Part shown: one piece after another, positions 52,735 to 61,946 of the stretch
How the letters are laid out: each line of letters opens with the position of its first letter
How positions within the stretch are numbered: the stretch's first letter is position 1
Source: Cognatundibacterium rivi
GTDB taxonomy: Bacteria; Pseudomonadota; Gammaproteobacteria; Burkholderiales; Burkholderiaceae_D
NCBI RefSeq assembly: GCF_018139565.1
Contig: NZ_JAGSPK010000004.1
Span: forward strand, 1-64,000
Direction of reading: 5' to 3'
DNA length: 64,000 nucleotides
Translations under genes and position numbers: made by a program
Notes under the pieces: model-generated
Databases searched by the model: none
Told to the model about the DNA's origin: nothing
The model's input: the letters and a program-made list of their open reading frames with translations, nothing else

Positions 52735-53337
52735 ATGTTGACGTTTTTCTTGAAAGGCATGGGGCTCAGTGCCAGTCTGATTATGGCCATTGGCTCGCAA
52801 AATGCGCATGTGTTGCGTATGGGATTACGACGCGAACATGTCGCGTTGACGGTTTTTGCATGTGTGATCTGCGAAGCGGTGCTGATCGCCATCGGTATTC
52901 TGGGGATGGGAACTTTGCTCAGCACTCATCCGCTATGGATACGTATCGCCAGTTGGGGCGGTGCCGCGTTTCTGTTCTGGTATGGTTTGCGTGCTATGAG
53001 CTCGGCGATGCAGTCGCACAGCCTGCGGGTGAGCGGCGGCGAACAAGCCATGAACTGGCGACCTGCACTGGCGGCAGTGTTAGCGGTCACGCTGCTCAAC
53101 CCTCATGTCTATCTGGATTTATTGGTGTTGCTGGGGGCTGTCGGTGCGCAACAACCCGGGGACGGAAAATTCTGGTTCGGGCTCGGCGCTTTATGTAATG
53201 CCGCGCTGTGGTATGGCTTACTCGGTTACGGCGCCAGATTACTCACCCCCTTGTTTGCCCGTCCTCTGGCATGGCGTATTCTCGATATTGTCATCGCTGT
53301 GATGATGTGGACATTAGCGCTTCAATTGCTGATGTGA
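52735..53337 (+). CDS. argO: LysE/ArgO-type amino-acid exporter
   Basis: A 200-aa membrane protein from the ATG at 52735 (GGAG about 9 nt upstream); an upstream GTG at 52501 lies within argP and is not credible. Five to six hydrophobic segments carry the LysE signature GLSASLIMAIGSQNAHVLRMGL and LLNPHVYLDLLVLLGAVG. It exports arginine and perhaps lysine or their toxic analogues. The 104-bp divergent gap with argP contains TTAA-GAAATT-TTAA-type symmetry that may be an ArgP site. Confidence 0.93.
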   Translation: MLTFFLKGMGLSASLIMAIGSQNAHVLRMGLRREHVALTVFACVICEAVLIAIGILGMGTLLSTHPLWIRIASWGGAAFLFWYGLRAMSSAMQSHSLRVSGGEQAMNWRPALAAVLAVTLLNPHVYLDLLVLLGAVGAQQPGDGKFWFGLGALCNAALWYGLLGYGARLLTPLFARPLAWRILDIVIAVMMWTLALQLLM

Positions 53338-53420
53338 CGAGGATGTTTTGCTGATGACAGTCCGAATTGATTGCCGCCGCATGCTGTGTTTAAGCTTGAC
53401 GGCGGCAATCGTTGACCAAA

Positions 53421-54269
53421 TCAGAACTGGCCGTTTAAAAAGTCACGATACGCTTTCAATGCTTCCGGCTTACTGAGTGCATTCATGTGGCCTGCATTCG
53501 CAATTTCTTCGTAACGTTTATTGCTGCGCTGAATACTGACAAATAATTCGCGCGCAGTTGCAGCCGGGGTCTGTACATCATTCGCACCATTAATGATCAA
53601 TACCGGGCCAGCATAGTTACGCAAGGCAGCGCGATTATCGACAGCGCTCAACTCCGCATCAAGATTGATTTTGACGAAAGGTTTTGCAAACCACGGCACC
53701 ATATTGTCGGAATAGGCGAGAGCGGTGGTTCCTGTGCCTTCCAGTACCAATGCGTCGACAGCACGCTTACTCGCCAGTCTTGCTGCTACAAAACTGCCAA
53801 AAGAATGACCGTGTACAACTAGTTTTCCAGGTGCCATTTTGCAGGCATAGTCATACAACGCAAGCGTATCGTTTTCTAATTCGAGCAAGCTATGCGGTTT
53901 GCCGTTTGAATCGCTACGTCCGAAACCACGATAATCAAAGCTGATGACATTGGCGTTCAGCTCGGTAAATGCTTTTGCAAAACTGGTGCCGTCGGCATCG
54001 ACGCGGACGCCACTGCCCATGAAATACAGCACCGTAAAATCGGCACCGGGTTTGCGGATGTAAACGCCACGACTGATGGCGCTATCGACTTGCTTGTATT
54101 CGATATTCTCAACCTGATACGCAGGCGCAACACTGGTTAATAAACTGATTTTCCCCGGATCTCTTGGAACGAATTGCTGTGCAGTGTAATTGACCGTCGT
54201 GCAGGCGCTGAGCGACAGCACAGATGCAAGTAACAGCAAGCACGGTGTGGTGTGGCGATGTTTATTCAT
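53421..54269 (-). CDS. alpha/beta-hydrolase lipoprotein
   Basis: About 282 aa from the ATG at 54269 (in-frame ATGs at 54281 and 54293 are also possible). A signal ends in the lipobox LSLSAC near residue 22. The hydrolase core has an oxyanion-side FDYRGFGRSDSNGKPHS, the nucleophile elbow LVVHGHSFGSFVAARLA (Ser in GHSFG), GANDVQTPA for the acid and AGHMNALSKPEAL for the catalytic His. It resembles YfhR/Abhydrolase-type esterases of unknown substrate held at the outer or inner membrane. Confidence 0.85.
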   Translation of the reverse strand: MNKHRHTTPCLLLLASVLSLSACTTVNYTAQQFVPRDPGKISLLTSVAPAYQVENIEYKQVDSAISRGVYIRKPGADFTVLYFMGSGVRVDADGTSFAKAFTELNANVISFDYRGFGRSDSNGKPHSLLELENDTLALYDYACKMAPGKLVVHGHSFGSFVAARLASKRAVDALVLEGTGTTALAYSDNMVPWFAKPFVKINLDAELSAVDNRAALRNYAGPVLIINGANDVQTPAATARELFVSIQRSNKRYEEIANAGHMNALSKPEALKAYRDFLNGQF

Positions 54270-54350
54270 ACGATCTTTCATCCGTGAGTACATCTGTTGG
54301 CAGGAGTTTTATTGTGTAGCAGATGGCAGAGTTAGCTTTGCGAAATAAAC

Positions 54351-55325
54351 TCATTCTTTTTTACCGGATGCTGTTTCAGGGCGGCTGTTGCCGCCGGCAT
54401 CTTTACATCGTTTATCTTTGAAAAACGCCCATGCTTCCTCAGCAATTTCGATATCTGTATTTTGTGCGCCGACCAGTCTGGTCAGAAACCACGGGTAAAA
54501 CTGACCCCGGCTGGGTTCTGAATGACCACCGCCATTGATTCTGAGTAAAACGACTTGAAGTTGCTCCGGATTATCACCCCAGGTGACACGTGTGCATGAG
54601 GTCGGATTGCTTGCCGCAGATTTCGGAATATCAATGCTCTTTCCGGTTGTGGGCAGGTTCGCCAGCGTACGCCAGATATCGACAGTTTCTTCTATGCTTT
54701 TCATCGGGCTTAGCAGCGGTGTGTAAAAATATTTACCACCACCGTAGGGTACCAGCGGATCGCGGGTGCTGGCGACGATCAGAGCGGATATCTGTGTCGC
54801 GGGAGCCGCACACACGCTTTGCTGCGGCATATTAGCCAGGACGCTGGCAAACGCTGCGAGCATAGATCCCAGTTCTGTCGCCAAACGGTAGGCCATCATG
54901 CCGCCTTTGGATACACCCATCACATAAACGCGCTGCGGATCCGCCTCATGCGCTTGTATCATGTGCTCTATAAGCCCACGAATCATGCCCGTATCATCGG
55001 TCACTGGTTTATTTCTGACATGGGCAAAGCTGTCATTCCAGCCTTTTTTGCTGCCATCCGGTGCAACAACCAACAATTGTTCGCGCTCAGCAATTTCTAG
55101 CCAGATGGATAAGGGGGATACCGGAAACGCGAGCCCCATTACTTGTGCTGCAGATGCCCCCGCACCGTGCAGAATAATCACCAGCGGACGCAAGTTCGAA
55201 TTTTTTTTACCAGGAGTCGCCATCAGGTAATGACGCAGCCCGTCGGCAGTGGCAATCGTGTGAGCGGTGATGACGGCTTGCCCGGGACGCTGCAGCATTT
55301 GTAGCGATCTGTTTTCGTTTGACAT
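54351..55325 (-). CDS. PHB-depolymerase/LpqC-type esterase
   Basis: A 324-aa hydrolase. The first strand pattern PLVIILHGAGASAAQVMGLA, nucleophile elbow YVMGVSKGGMMAYRLATELG (Ser in GVSKG), DPLVPYGGGKYF and GGGHSEPSRG (catalytic His) match esterase family CE1/LpqC, which includes feruloyl esterases and short-chain PHB depolymerases. No signal peptide is seen, so it is probably cytosolic. It is close to the lipoprotein hydrolase gene on the same strand (81 bp). Confidence 0.85.
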   Translation of the reverse strand: MSNENRSLQMLQRPGQAVITAHTIATADGLRHYLMATPGKKNSNLRPLVIILHGAGASAAQVMGLAFPVSPLSIWLEIAEREQLLVVAPDGSKKGWNDSFAHVRNKPVTDDTGMIRGLIEHMIQAHEADPQRVYVMGVSKGGMMAYRLATELGSMLAAFASVLANMPQQSVCAAPATQISALIVASTRDPLVPYGGGKYFYTPLLSPMKSIEETVDIWRTLANLPTTGKSIDIPKSAASNPTSCTRVTWGDNPEQLQVVLLRINGGGHSEPSRGQFYPWFLTRLVGAQNTDIEIAEEAWAFFKDKRCKDAGGNSRPETASGKKE

Positions 55326-55362
55326 ACTTCTGCACGTCCTGTGGTGGTGTTCTTAATCGGTC

Positions 55363-56055
55363 TCAGAATTGCGAATAGTCGCGGTGTATTTTCGATTTAA
55401 CATCAGCGATCAGGCGTATAGAAATCGCGGATTCCAGCGTCTTTTTTCCATCCTGCGCAGGTAAGAACTGACAGCTCTTGAGCAGACGGATTGCTTCCAT
55501 ATCCGAAGCGGTACCGCTGCTCCATTCCAGTGTCATTTTTTTGACCATTCCTTTCTTATCCAGATAAACACCAATCACAATGCCGCGTTCTTTTTCTTCG
55601 TCAGAGGCAATATGCACCGCATCTGAGCTTGCGCAACTGGCGGCGATCAATTGCGGCTGCTGGTAATCAATACCACTGATGTTCCATCGGAATGTGCCTT
55701 TCAGAGGCGTTTTTTCCATGTCAGGCTGATCCAATACCTTACAGTTCTGTACGGCTTGCAGCACGGCTTCATCCAGTATGCGCCAGCCACTGCTGTTGGT
55801 GACTTCGGCTGACATGACCTTGCCATCGGCATCGGCAATAGCGGAAATTGTGGTGTTGCCCTGCAACTCGTAGCGCAGTGCATATTTGGGGTAGTTGATG
55901 GGGCCGCAACGAAGAAACAGCAGCGGGTAAGACTGGTTGTCTGGGGCGCTGTCCGTCTGCGAAGCACTGATCGGGTTTTCCTGCGCAGGTGGCGTAGCGA
56001 AAGACAGGTTTGAGAATGTCAGCAGCAAACTAAAAAGCAGCGCGATTTTTTTCAT
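55363..56055 (-). CDS. periplasmic protein with two TonB-C-like repeats
   Basis: A 230-aa protein with a cleavable signal peptide (about residues 1-21, LSFA) and no membrane anchor. The first TonB-C unit has YPKYALRYELQGNTTISAIADADGKV and SSGWRILDEAVLQAVQNC; the second is a diverged copy (GIVIGVYLDKKGMVKKM...DMEAIRLLKSCQFLP). A typical TonB has an N-terminal helix and Pro-rich linker, both missing here. It may be a soluble partner of TonB systems or an unrelated use of the fold. Divergent from a paralogue at 56299. Confidence 0.8.
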   Translation of the reverse strand: MKKIALLFSLLLTFSNLSFATPPAQENPISASQTDSAPDNQSYPLLFLRCGPINYPKYALRYELQGNTTISAIADADGKVMSAEVTNSSGWRILDEAVLQAVQNCKVLDQPDMEKTPLKGTFRWNISGIDYQQPQLIAASCASSDAVHIASDEEKERGIVIGVYLDKKGMVKKMTLEWSSGTASDMEAIRLLKSCQFLPAQDGKKTLESAISIRLIADVKSKIHRDYSQF

Positions 56056-56298
56056 ATCAGTACAGACCTGTCAGAAAAGTGGATGGAGTAAATACCTGCC
56101 GCCTTGGTTGTGATGCGCATCAGGCGCTACGATTGTATTCAATATTTATTTAAATTGCTTGATTGAAAGATATTGGTCTAATTACAATCTTGCGACATGA
56201 TTTGTGTTTTTAATTCCGCCCATTTGGTTCACGCCGCGACAGCGACGACGCTGTAGTGATGTTGCGCCACTCATCTACTTCTTTTGAAAAGGTATCGC

Positions 56299-57015
56299 AT
56301 GCGTCAATTTTCTGGGGCAGTTTTGTTGTGGATGCTGTTGCAAACTTTGATGTCGCCCGGCGCGATAGCCAGAGATGCAGAATCGGTGAAGCCGGGCGTG
56401 GTGTCCGCACCAGTCGCGGCGTCTGCGACCAGTATCGAAGCAGATTCTGTGACGCCGAATATCAATCATCTGAAAATTGATATTGCCACTGCGTGCGCGA
56501 TTCCCACGTATCCCGAAGCTGCTCTGCGCTATGGTATGCAAGGTGACACTATGCTGAAGCTGATGATTGATGAAAGCGGCAAAATCAAAGCGTTTCAGTT
56601 AGTGCGCAGCAGCGGCTGGAAAATGCTTGATCTGACCGTGATGAACGCAATTATCGGTTGCCAGATATTGCCAGAGGGGCAGCGGGAGCCGAGTGAAATA
56701 TACACCGCTTACCGCTGGAGGTTTGATCAAGGCTACACCAGCCCGGCAGTGTTAGATGCGAAGACTTGCAAATCCTCAGACAAATTGCGCATCGCCGATG
56801 ACAGAGATCATAAAGAAAAAGATCCGGGCATCGTCGTCGGTATTTATACGTCGGAAACAGGAAAAGTGCTGGATGCCAAAGTGCAGTGGGGCAGCGACGA
56901 TGCACAACTCGATCAGGAAAGCCTGCGCATCGCCAAATCATGTGAATTCATGCCCGCCGAACGCAGCGGCAAACGCATCCGTAACGCCGGGTCACTGCGC
57001 TTCGTTGCGAAGTAA
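56299..57015 (+). CDS. paralogous periplasmic double TonB-C-like protein
   Basis: A 238-aa protein from the ATG at 56299 (AAGG 8 nt upstream; a TTG at 56284 is less likely). Signal peptide about residues 1-24 (PGAIARD). The first TonB-C unit (YPEAALRYGMQGDTMLKLMI, SSGWKMLDLTVMNAIIGCQ) and a second, weaker one (GIVVGIYTSETGKVLDAKVQ, CEFMPAERSGKRI) mirror the neighbour at 55363-56055. The pair is divergent with a 243-bp gap, probably from duplication and inversion. Confidence 0.8.
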   Translation: MRQFSGAVLLWMLLQTLMSPGAIARDAESVKPGVVSAPVAASATSIEADSVTPNINHLKIDIATACAIPTYPEAALRYGMQGDTMLKLMIDESGKIKAFQLVRSSGWKMLDLTVMNAIIGCQILPEGQREPSEIYTAYRWRFDQGYTSPAVLDAKTCKSSDKLRIADDRDHKEKDPGIVVGIYTSETGKVLDAKVQWGSDDAQLDQESLRIAKSCEFMPAERSGKRIRNAGSLRFVAK

Positions 57016-57210
57016 TGTCATTCAGGTGATGCATTTTGAGGTGAGTATGTCACCGCAACCCCTAATGAAAATGCGGCTGCTGGCGTGGAAATGTGCAGGG
57101 AGCCACGATTTCATTACTGTTTTTTTTGCGTATATTTTATTAGTCAGAATAATTGCAAATGTTGAACTTCTCTGAAGTGCTCGAATGAGCAAATACTTCG
57201 TTTGACATGC

Positions 57211-59124
57211 TTACTTCCAAAGAAAAATGCCGCCATTGTGACCGTGTTGTTGATGTACTTTTCTATCTACTAAAATCATCTTATATTTTTGCTTAAGATG
57301 GTGCCATGTATAGTTATCTGGACTACCGGAGCCGCTATATCCCGCGATCCGATTAGCGATAGAAAAGTGTTGGGCTCTTGTTGCAGTTTGCAGTTTGACT
57401 TTGGTTTTGTTATCTTTCATTAAGCCATACCCTGTTTTTTTACAACCTAGCTCCATGTCGATGATGCCCCCGGAAATCGGGGTTGCCCATTGGGTCTTTT
57501 GCGTTGGCTTGGTAAAATCAAAATACCCATTCCCATCGCGAGTGTAGGCAACATTTTTATATTGGCCGACGGTATTACTTGTATAAGTTTTGGGACCTGA
57601 AATACCAGCGCCGCGTGCAAATTGCTTGATGCCTTTGTCCGAAATTTGTCCACTTTGCCGTATTTTTTCCTGTGCAATTAGCGACGCGATCTGATTGCGG
57701 GTCAGAGGTCCTGAGTTAGTCCATTGGTTGAACACATTCTGGGCTACAGAAAAGCCAGTCTTTTCAGCTAAACTGACCTGTTCTTTAACGACGTTCAGAT
57801 CGCAAAAGAAACTTGCTAACCATTTAGCATCCGAACTTTTCCAGTATGTAGTATCTATGTCCTCAGGTTCGAGACTTTCCATTTCTCCAGACCCCTCTGG
57901 ATGATCGTTGTCATCTACTATTTCGTCGTTATTGTCCTGAGGAAATTTGCTCTTAATCCATTCCGTTGCGTTATTAATGATCGTATCGAGTTCGTACTGT
58001 CTTTCTTCGATTAGGGTATTACTCAGACGGTCATATAACTCAGAAAAATCACTATCCTCATTCGTTTTGTACGCATTGACATAATGATTAAATGGATTAT
58101 CGTTGCCTAGGATGAGTTCTAAATACGATATGGGATTGCCATCGACTGTTTTGGAGTTGATTATTTCACTACCTCTCTTCCAGACTCTTTGTACGGCCAC
58201 ATCTGATTTTCGTATCGATGTCGACGGCGATGTGTCTTTGAGTTGCGCCTTTGTTTGTAACAACTTCAAAGCCTTCGCCCCCATCACGTCCGCTTCCGTC
58301 TCCAGCCCCGCATCATCATTGACCGCTACACCATCTTTCATCTGCATCGTCGGCTTCACACGCCCCTGCGCTTGCTGTACGACATGCCAGGCTTCATGTG
58401 GCAAGTGTTGTTCCTGCCCCGGCGCGACGTGAATATCGCTGCCTTGTGCGTACGCGAGTGCATTGAGTTGCGCCGGTTGGGATGAGTTGTAACGTACCTT
58501 TACATGATCCATGCTCATGCCGGAAAGAGATTCGATACCGGATTTGAGTTGATTCGGCAGACCGGTATTATTGGGCTTGGCGGTGGCTTGCTCTTGCCTT
58601 TGTACAGTATCGAATTTCCCTTGGAGTAGTTCGTCTTCTTCAACGCGTTGCACAGGTACGAATTTCCCCTGCAACGGTTCTTCATCTTCGACTCTTTGAG
58701 CGGTTATCAGCTTGTTTTGCAGGGGTTCATCTTCTTCCACCCGTTGTGCTGTCTTGAACTTGCCTTGCAGAGGTTCTTCTTCCTCTACCCGTTGTATGGT
58801 GGCGAACTTCCCTTGCAATAGTTCTTCATCTTCGACTCTTTGCAACGCAGCGGTGCTCGCTGCTGCACTCATTCTTTTGAGCTGCACCGCGCGTTCGCTT
58901 GCTGCGGCTATGCGCTGCAAGGCTTGTAATTGAGCAGCTTGCGGACTATCGGCAGCTGTTTCTCGCAGGCGACGTTGGATAGCCGTTTGTGGTCGTGAGT
59001 CAACAAAGTTACTTTGCTTTTCACGTCCAGCCACCGCAGCGTTCTGCCTGAGTTGGCGAGGGTTGGTTCTTGTTTCGGCGTGTGAATTGGCTGTCGCTTG
59101 TTGCAATGGCGCTGCTGCACTCAT
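57211..59124 (-). CDS. DUF4157 (eCIS core) protein with a C-terminal WHH-type HNH nuclease domain
   Basis: A 637-aa protein. Residues 1-93 are Ala/Gln/Arg-rich. Residues about 94-173 are five 16-residue repeats of the QRVEEDEPLQGKF type. A DUF4157 domain follows (about 185-290) with the zincin-like HEAWHVVQQ at 243-251. Residues about 320-560 are a variable middle. The last 35 residues have the WHH nuclease signature: Trp607-His608-His609, a MILVDR segment, His624, His627/629 and a final GG. So it is a polymorphic toxin-like effector, perhaps delivered by a contractile injection system not in this window. No immunity gene is evident on either side. Confidence 0.85.
   Translation of the reverse strand: MSAAAPLQQATANSHAETRTNPRQLRQNAAVAGREKQSNFVDSRPQTAIQRRLRETAADSPQAAQLQALQRIAAASERAVQLKRMSAAASTAALQRVEDEELLQGKFATIQRVEEEEPLQGKFKTAQRVEEDEPLQNKLITAQRVEDEEPLQGKFVPVQRVEEDELLQGKFDTVQRQEQATAKPNNTGLPNQLKSGIESLSGMSMDHVKVRYNSSQPAQLNALAYAQGSDIHVAPGQEQHLPHEAWHVVQQAQGRVKPTMQMKDGVAVNDDAGLETEADVMGAKALKLLQTKAQLKDTSPSTSIRKSDVAVQRVWKRGSEIINSKTVDGNPISYLELILGNDNPFNHYVNAYKTNEDSDFSELYDRLSNTLIEERQYELDTIINNATEWIKSKFPQDNNDEIVDDNDHPEGSGEMESLEPEDIDTTYWKSSDAKWLASFFCDLNVVKEQVSLAEKTGFSVAQNVFNQWTNSGPLTRNQIASLIAQEKIRQSGQISDKGIKQFARGAGISGPKTYTSNTVGQYKNVAYTRDGNGYFDFTKPTQKTQWATPISGGIIDMELGCKKTGYGLMKDNKTKVKLQTATRAQHFSIANRIAGYSGSGSPDNYTWHHLKQKYKMILVDRKVHQQHGHNGGIFLWK
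58607..58846. repeat. five tandem 48-bp coding repeats
   Basis: Five imperfect 48-bp units, each coding a 16-residue acidic/basic repeat (QRVE-E/D-E-E-PLQ-GKF type). They diverge mainly at the last three residues of each unit. Such repeats before DUF4157 are common in these effectors and could act as an extended linker. Confidence 0.9.
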
Positions 59125-59367
59125 GATCGACCTCGCGTAGTGGAAAGGCTATGCGGAAAACAATCATATTAGCGAAAAAGTTGGCTTAAATGTAAATATT
59201 TTCGACTGTCAGCTAATTCGGGCTCCATAGCACTCCAAATAGATGAAGCCTCAAAATAATTGCACCCGAGGGTTTCAATGAGGGCTGTTGACGTTGTAGC
59301 CTGAGCGCATGCTGTAATGGGTACTTAGAACGACTGGAGGGCGAACAAAATGAAAAATCGCCCAAGC

Positions 59368-60303
59368 TCACATCCACACGCTGTGTTCCACATGATTCGT
59401 TGGAATATACGTCAGATACTGCACCATGCGCGGGGTAAGACCGTGATTCGGCGTTGCGCAGTGAGGCAGGGCCTGATGCCAGATGATGAAGTCGCCGGCT
59501 TTGCCGGGTACCGCGCGCGGCTTCAGGGTTGCGGTTGCAATTTGCCGGATGTTGTCTTCGGGCTTGAATTGCTTGATCCAATCGGCGATCTGGCGATGGA
59601 AACCGGGCACACAATGAAAGGCACCGTCGCTTTCGGTGCAGTCGGTTAAATACAATAAGCCCTGGTAGCGTTCTGGTATCGGTTGTGCGATGCTGACGTC
59701 CCAGTGCAGGGCACTGCCGCGAAAAGAAAAATGCGCCGTTTCCGGTGGATTGAAACTGACGTGATCGATCGTCTTGTATATTGCCTCACTACCATAGAGC
59801 TGCGCATAGGCTGCGCGAATACGCTTTGATGCACGGTTGCTGTTTAATTGCGGATGATTGTACAAGGGCAGCATCAGGCCGTGCTGTAAGCATTCTGGCT
59901 GATACCAGCTTGACGGCTCTTGCAGTGTTGCGCCTGTATGTTGCCAGATGGCGTCGCAACTGGCAGCGCATGCGGCGGCATCAATAACATTATGCAAAAC
60001 AAGATAGCCGTTTTCTTGCCAGAAAGCGACTTCTTCAGCTGAAAGGCGATAGCTGTTGTCATCATTATCCGATGCGTCTTCTGCTACCTGGTACCGCGCG
60101 CTGGTATGCGCGACCCATTCGTAAAATTCTTCCAGAGTCGGGCGTTTTTGCAGCAGAAATCTGAGTGCAGCCGGGTGCGCAATCTGATTGGCATACAAGG
60201 CTTGTATCTGTTGTTCCCATTCTGTTGATGCGCGCGCGCTGGTTTGATAAACCGGATCGCAATGACGCTGCCACAGTGTTTTTAAAACAGACCAGTCTTG
60301 CAT
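59368..60303 (-). CDS. phytanoyl-CoA dioxygenase (PhyH) family protein
   Basis: A 311-aa non-haem Fe(II)/2-oxoglutarate oxygenase homologue. The N-terminal part has VAFWQENGYLVLHNVIDAAAC, typical of PhyH. The metal triad is the HWDVSIAQP His/Asp pair and a distal His in PHCATPNHGLTPRM-type sequence, with Arg (TPRMVQYL) for 2-oxoglutarate. Substrate is not evident; members hydroxylate lipids, ectoine or secondary metabolites. It is single, on the minus strand. Confidence 0.85.
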   Translation of the reverse strand: MQDWSVLKTLWQRHCDPVYQTSARASTEWEQQIQALYANQIAHPAALRFLLQKRPTLEEFYEWVAHTSARYQVAEDASDNDDNSYRLSAEEVAFWQENGYLVLHNVIDAAACAASCDAIWQHTGATLQEPSSWYQPECLQHGLMLPLYNHPQLNSNRASKRIRAAYAQLYGSEAIYKTIDHVSFNPPETAHFSFRGSALHWDVSIAQPIPERYQGLLYLTDCTESDGAFHCVPGFHRQIADWIKQFKPEDNIRQIATATLKPRAVPGKAGDFIIWHQALPHCATPNHGLTPRMVQYLTYIPTNHVEHSVWM

Positions 60304-60626
60304 GGATTTCCTCTATCGTGAGTTTTTATGTGCGGTTTTGACCTAGCGTCGTACGTCTTGGAAGCGGCAGAACGTAGTGTAAATCGTCATGGACGGCGGT
60401 GCAAAAATGCTGATGGATCAGTAAATCAAGCAGTATTTCAATCTGCAGCTTATGTCAGGACCACAGAGAAATTATCAGTCCGATGCGCTTGCCTCCAAAT
60501 TAATGCCATCCGTGTGTAAGAACGCCATTTTTCATTATCTGGGAAATTGCATTGAGGAAATTTCAGAGTGTAATCCACTATAATTGCACGCACGAAAACC
60601 AGAGCCTGTTGACACTTAAAAGCACG
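60304..60626. promoter_or_regulatory. 323-bp divergent spacer before the diguanylate cyclase
   Basis: It lies between the PhyH gene (minus) and the cyclase (plus). I see no clear promoter hexamers, RNA structure or small gene. Confidence 0.3.
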
Positions 60627-61808
60627 ATGAAGCCACTTGATATCTACACCTTAGTCTTCATGAATGCATTTATTTGTATAGGCATGAGCGTCATCATGTT
60701 TTCAGTACATCGCACATTTAAATCAGAAGTGCAGGGTGTGGGGCATTGGGCATGGGCGCAGTTAATGACATTGCTGGCGCTGCCGATACTTGCGACCCAA
60801 GCAGTACTGAGTGAATACATTGCAATTCCCGGATTTAATGGTGCGATGTTGTGGGGGCAGGGAATGACTCTGATCGGTACCCAGTTGTTTTACGGGCAGA
60901 AGCCGACCTGGCGTTTGTTTCTTTTTATCTGGGGGCTCACCATCGCTGCTTTGATGTGGTGGCTGGCGGTGACACCCAATTTCAGCATACGCGTGGCGAT
61001 TTATTCACTGACCTCTTTTGGGATGTACTGCGCTCTGGTCCGGCTGGTCTGGCTTCATGGCGAAAAGCAATTCAGCAGTTATTTTTTTGTGGCGCTGTTG
61101 CTGCTACATGCTGCTCTGACATTAATACGCGGTGGTTTCGCTCTGGCATACGATGGCGCAAGTGTGAACTTGCTGAAGACCAGCAATCTGGCCACGACCT
61201 ACCTGGCAACCTCGACAATACTGGTGCAGCTGTTAAGCGTCGTTTTTCTGGTCATGGCATCGCGTCGTTTAAAGGCCGTACTTGAGCAGCGGGCGGTCAA
61301 AGATCCGCTGACTGGCGTGCTCAATCGCCGCGGTTGTGGTGCTTACTATGAACGACTGCAATTGCATGCCCGCCAGGCTGATTTTCCGCTGGCGTTGCTA
61401 GCGATAGATCTGGATCACTTTAAATGCGTCAATGATCAGCATGGTCATGCCGTCGGGGATCAGGTGCTTGTGTTCGTCGCAGGAAAAATCTGCCAGTTGC
61501 TGCGTGAGTGCGATCAGATCGCGCGTTTCGGTGGTGAAGAGTTTGTTGTGCTGTTGCCGGGAACAACAGTGGCGGAAGCGCGAGTGGTCGCGGCCCGGAT
61601 TCAGGCAACGCTGAAGAATGCGCAAACAGATTTACCGCTCTGCACCCTCAGTATTGGCATCGCTGGTAATAGTAATGTCAAGGATGATTTTGATCATTTG
61701 CTGCAGCGAGCCGATGCTGCTTTGTATCGTGCTAAAAATAGCGGGCGTGACATTATCGAAACAGATCATGCAATGTTGCCAGGGAGCGCGATCTCTGTCG
61801 CGCAGTAA
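60627..61808 (+). CDS. membrane-bound diguanylate cyclase (GGDEF domain)
   Basis: A 393-aa protein from the ATG at 60627; a TTG at 60552 adds residues without membrane character. Six to seven hydrophobic segments (about residues 5-210) precede a GGDEF domain: DPLTGVLNRRGCGAYYERL, LALLAIDLDHFKCVNDQHGHAVGDQVL and RFGGEEFVVLLPG. The active-site loop is GGEEF, an active variant. RECD lies five residues before it and fits the inhibitory I-site (RxxD). It should make cyclic di-GMP, tuning biofilm and motility. No phosphodiesterase is nearby. Confidence 0.93.
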   Translation: MKPLDIYTLVFMNAFICIGMSVIMFSVHRTFKSEVQGVGHWAWAQLMTLLALPILATQAVLSEYIAIPGFNGAMLWGQGMTLIGTQLFYGQKPTWRLFLFIWGLTIAALMWWLAVTPNFSIRVAIYSLTSFGMYCALVRLVWLHGEKQFSSYFFVALLLLHAALTLIRGGFALAYDGASVNLLKTSNLATTYLATSTILVQLLSVVFLVMASRRLKAVLEQRAVKDPLTGVLNRRGCGAYYERLQLHARQADFPLALLAIDLDHFKCVNDQHGHAVGDQVLVFVAGKICQLLRECDQIARFGGEEFVVLLPGTTVAEARVVAARIQATLKNAQTDLPLCTLSIGIAGNSNVKDDFDHLLQRADAALYRAKNSGRDIIETDHAMLPGSAISVAQ

Positions 61809-61946
61809 CACAGAATATGAAGTTGCATCTGACCTTATCAGAGTTGGCGACAAGAACGAAAACCTGAAGCAACAACGTTGGGAAGATATACCTGAAAAAG
61901 CATCACTTTGTTGCGTCATACCGAAACAAAAGCAGAAAGGAAAAGA

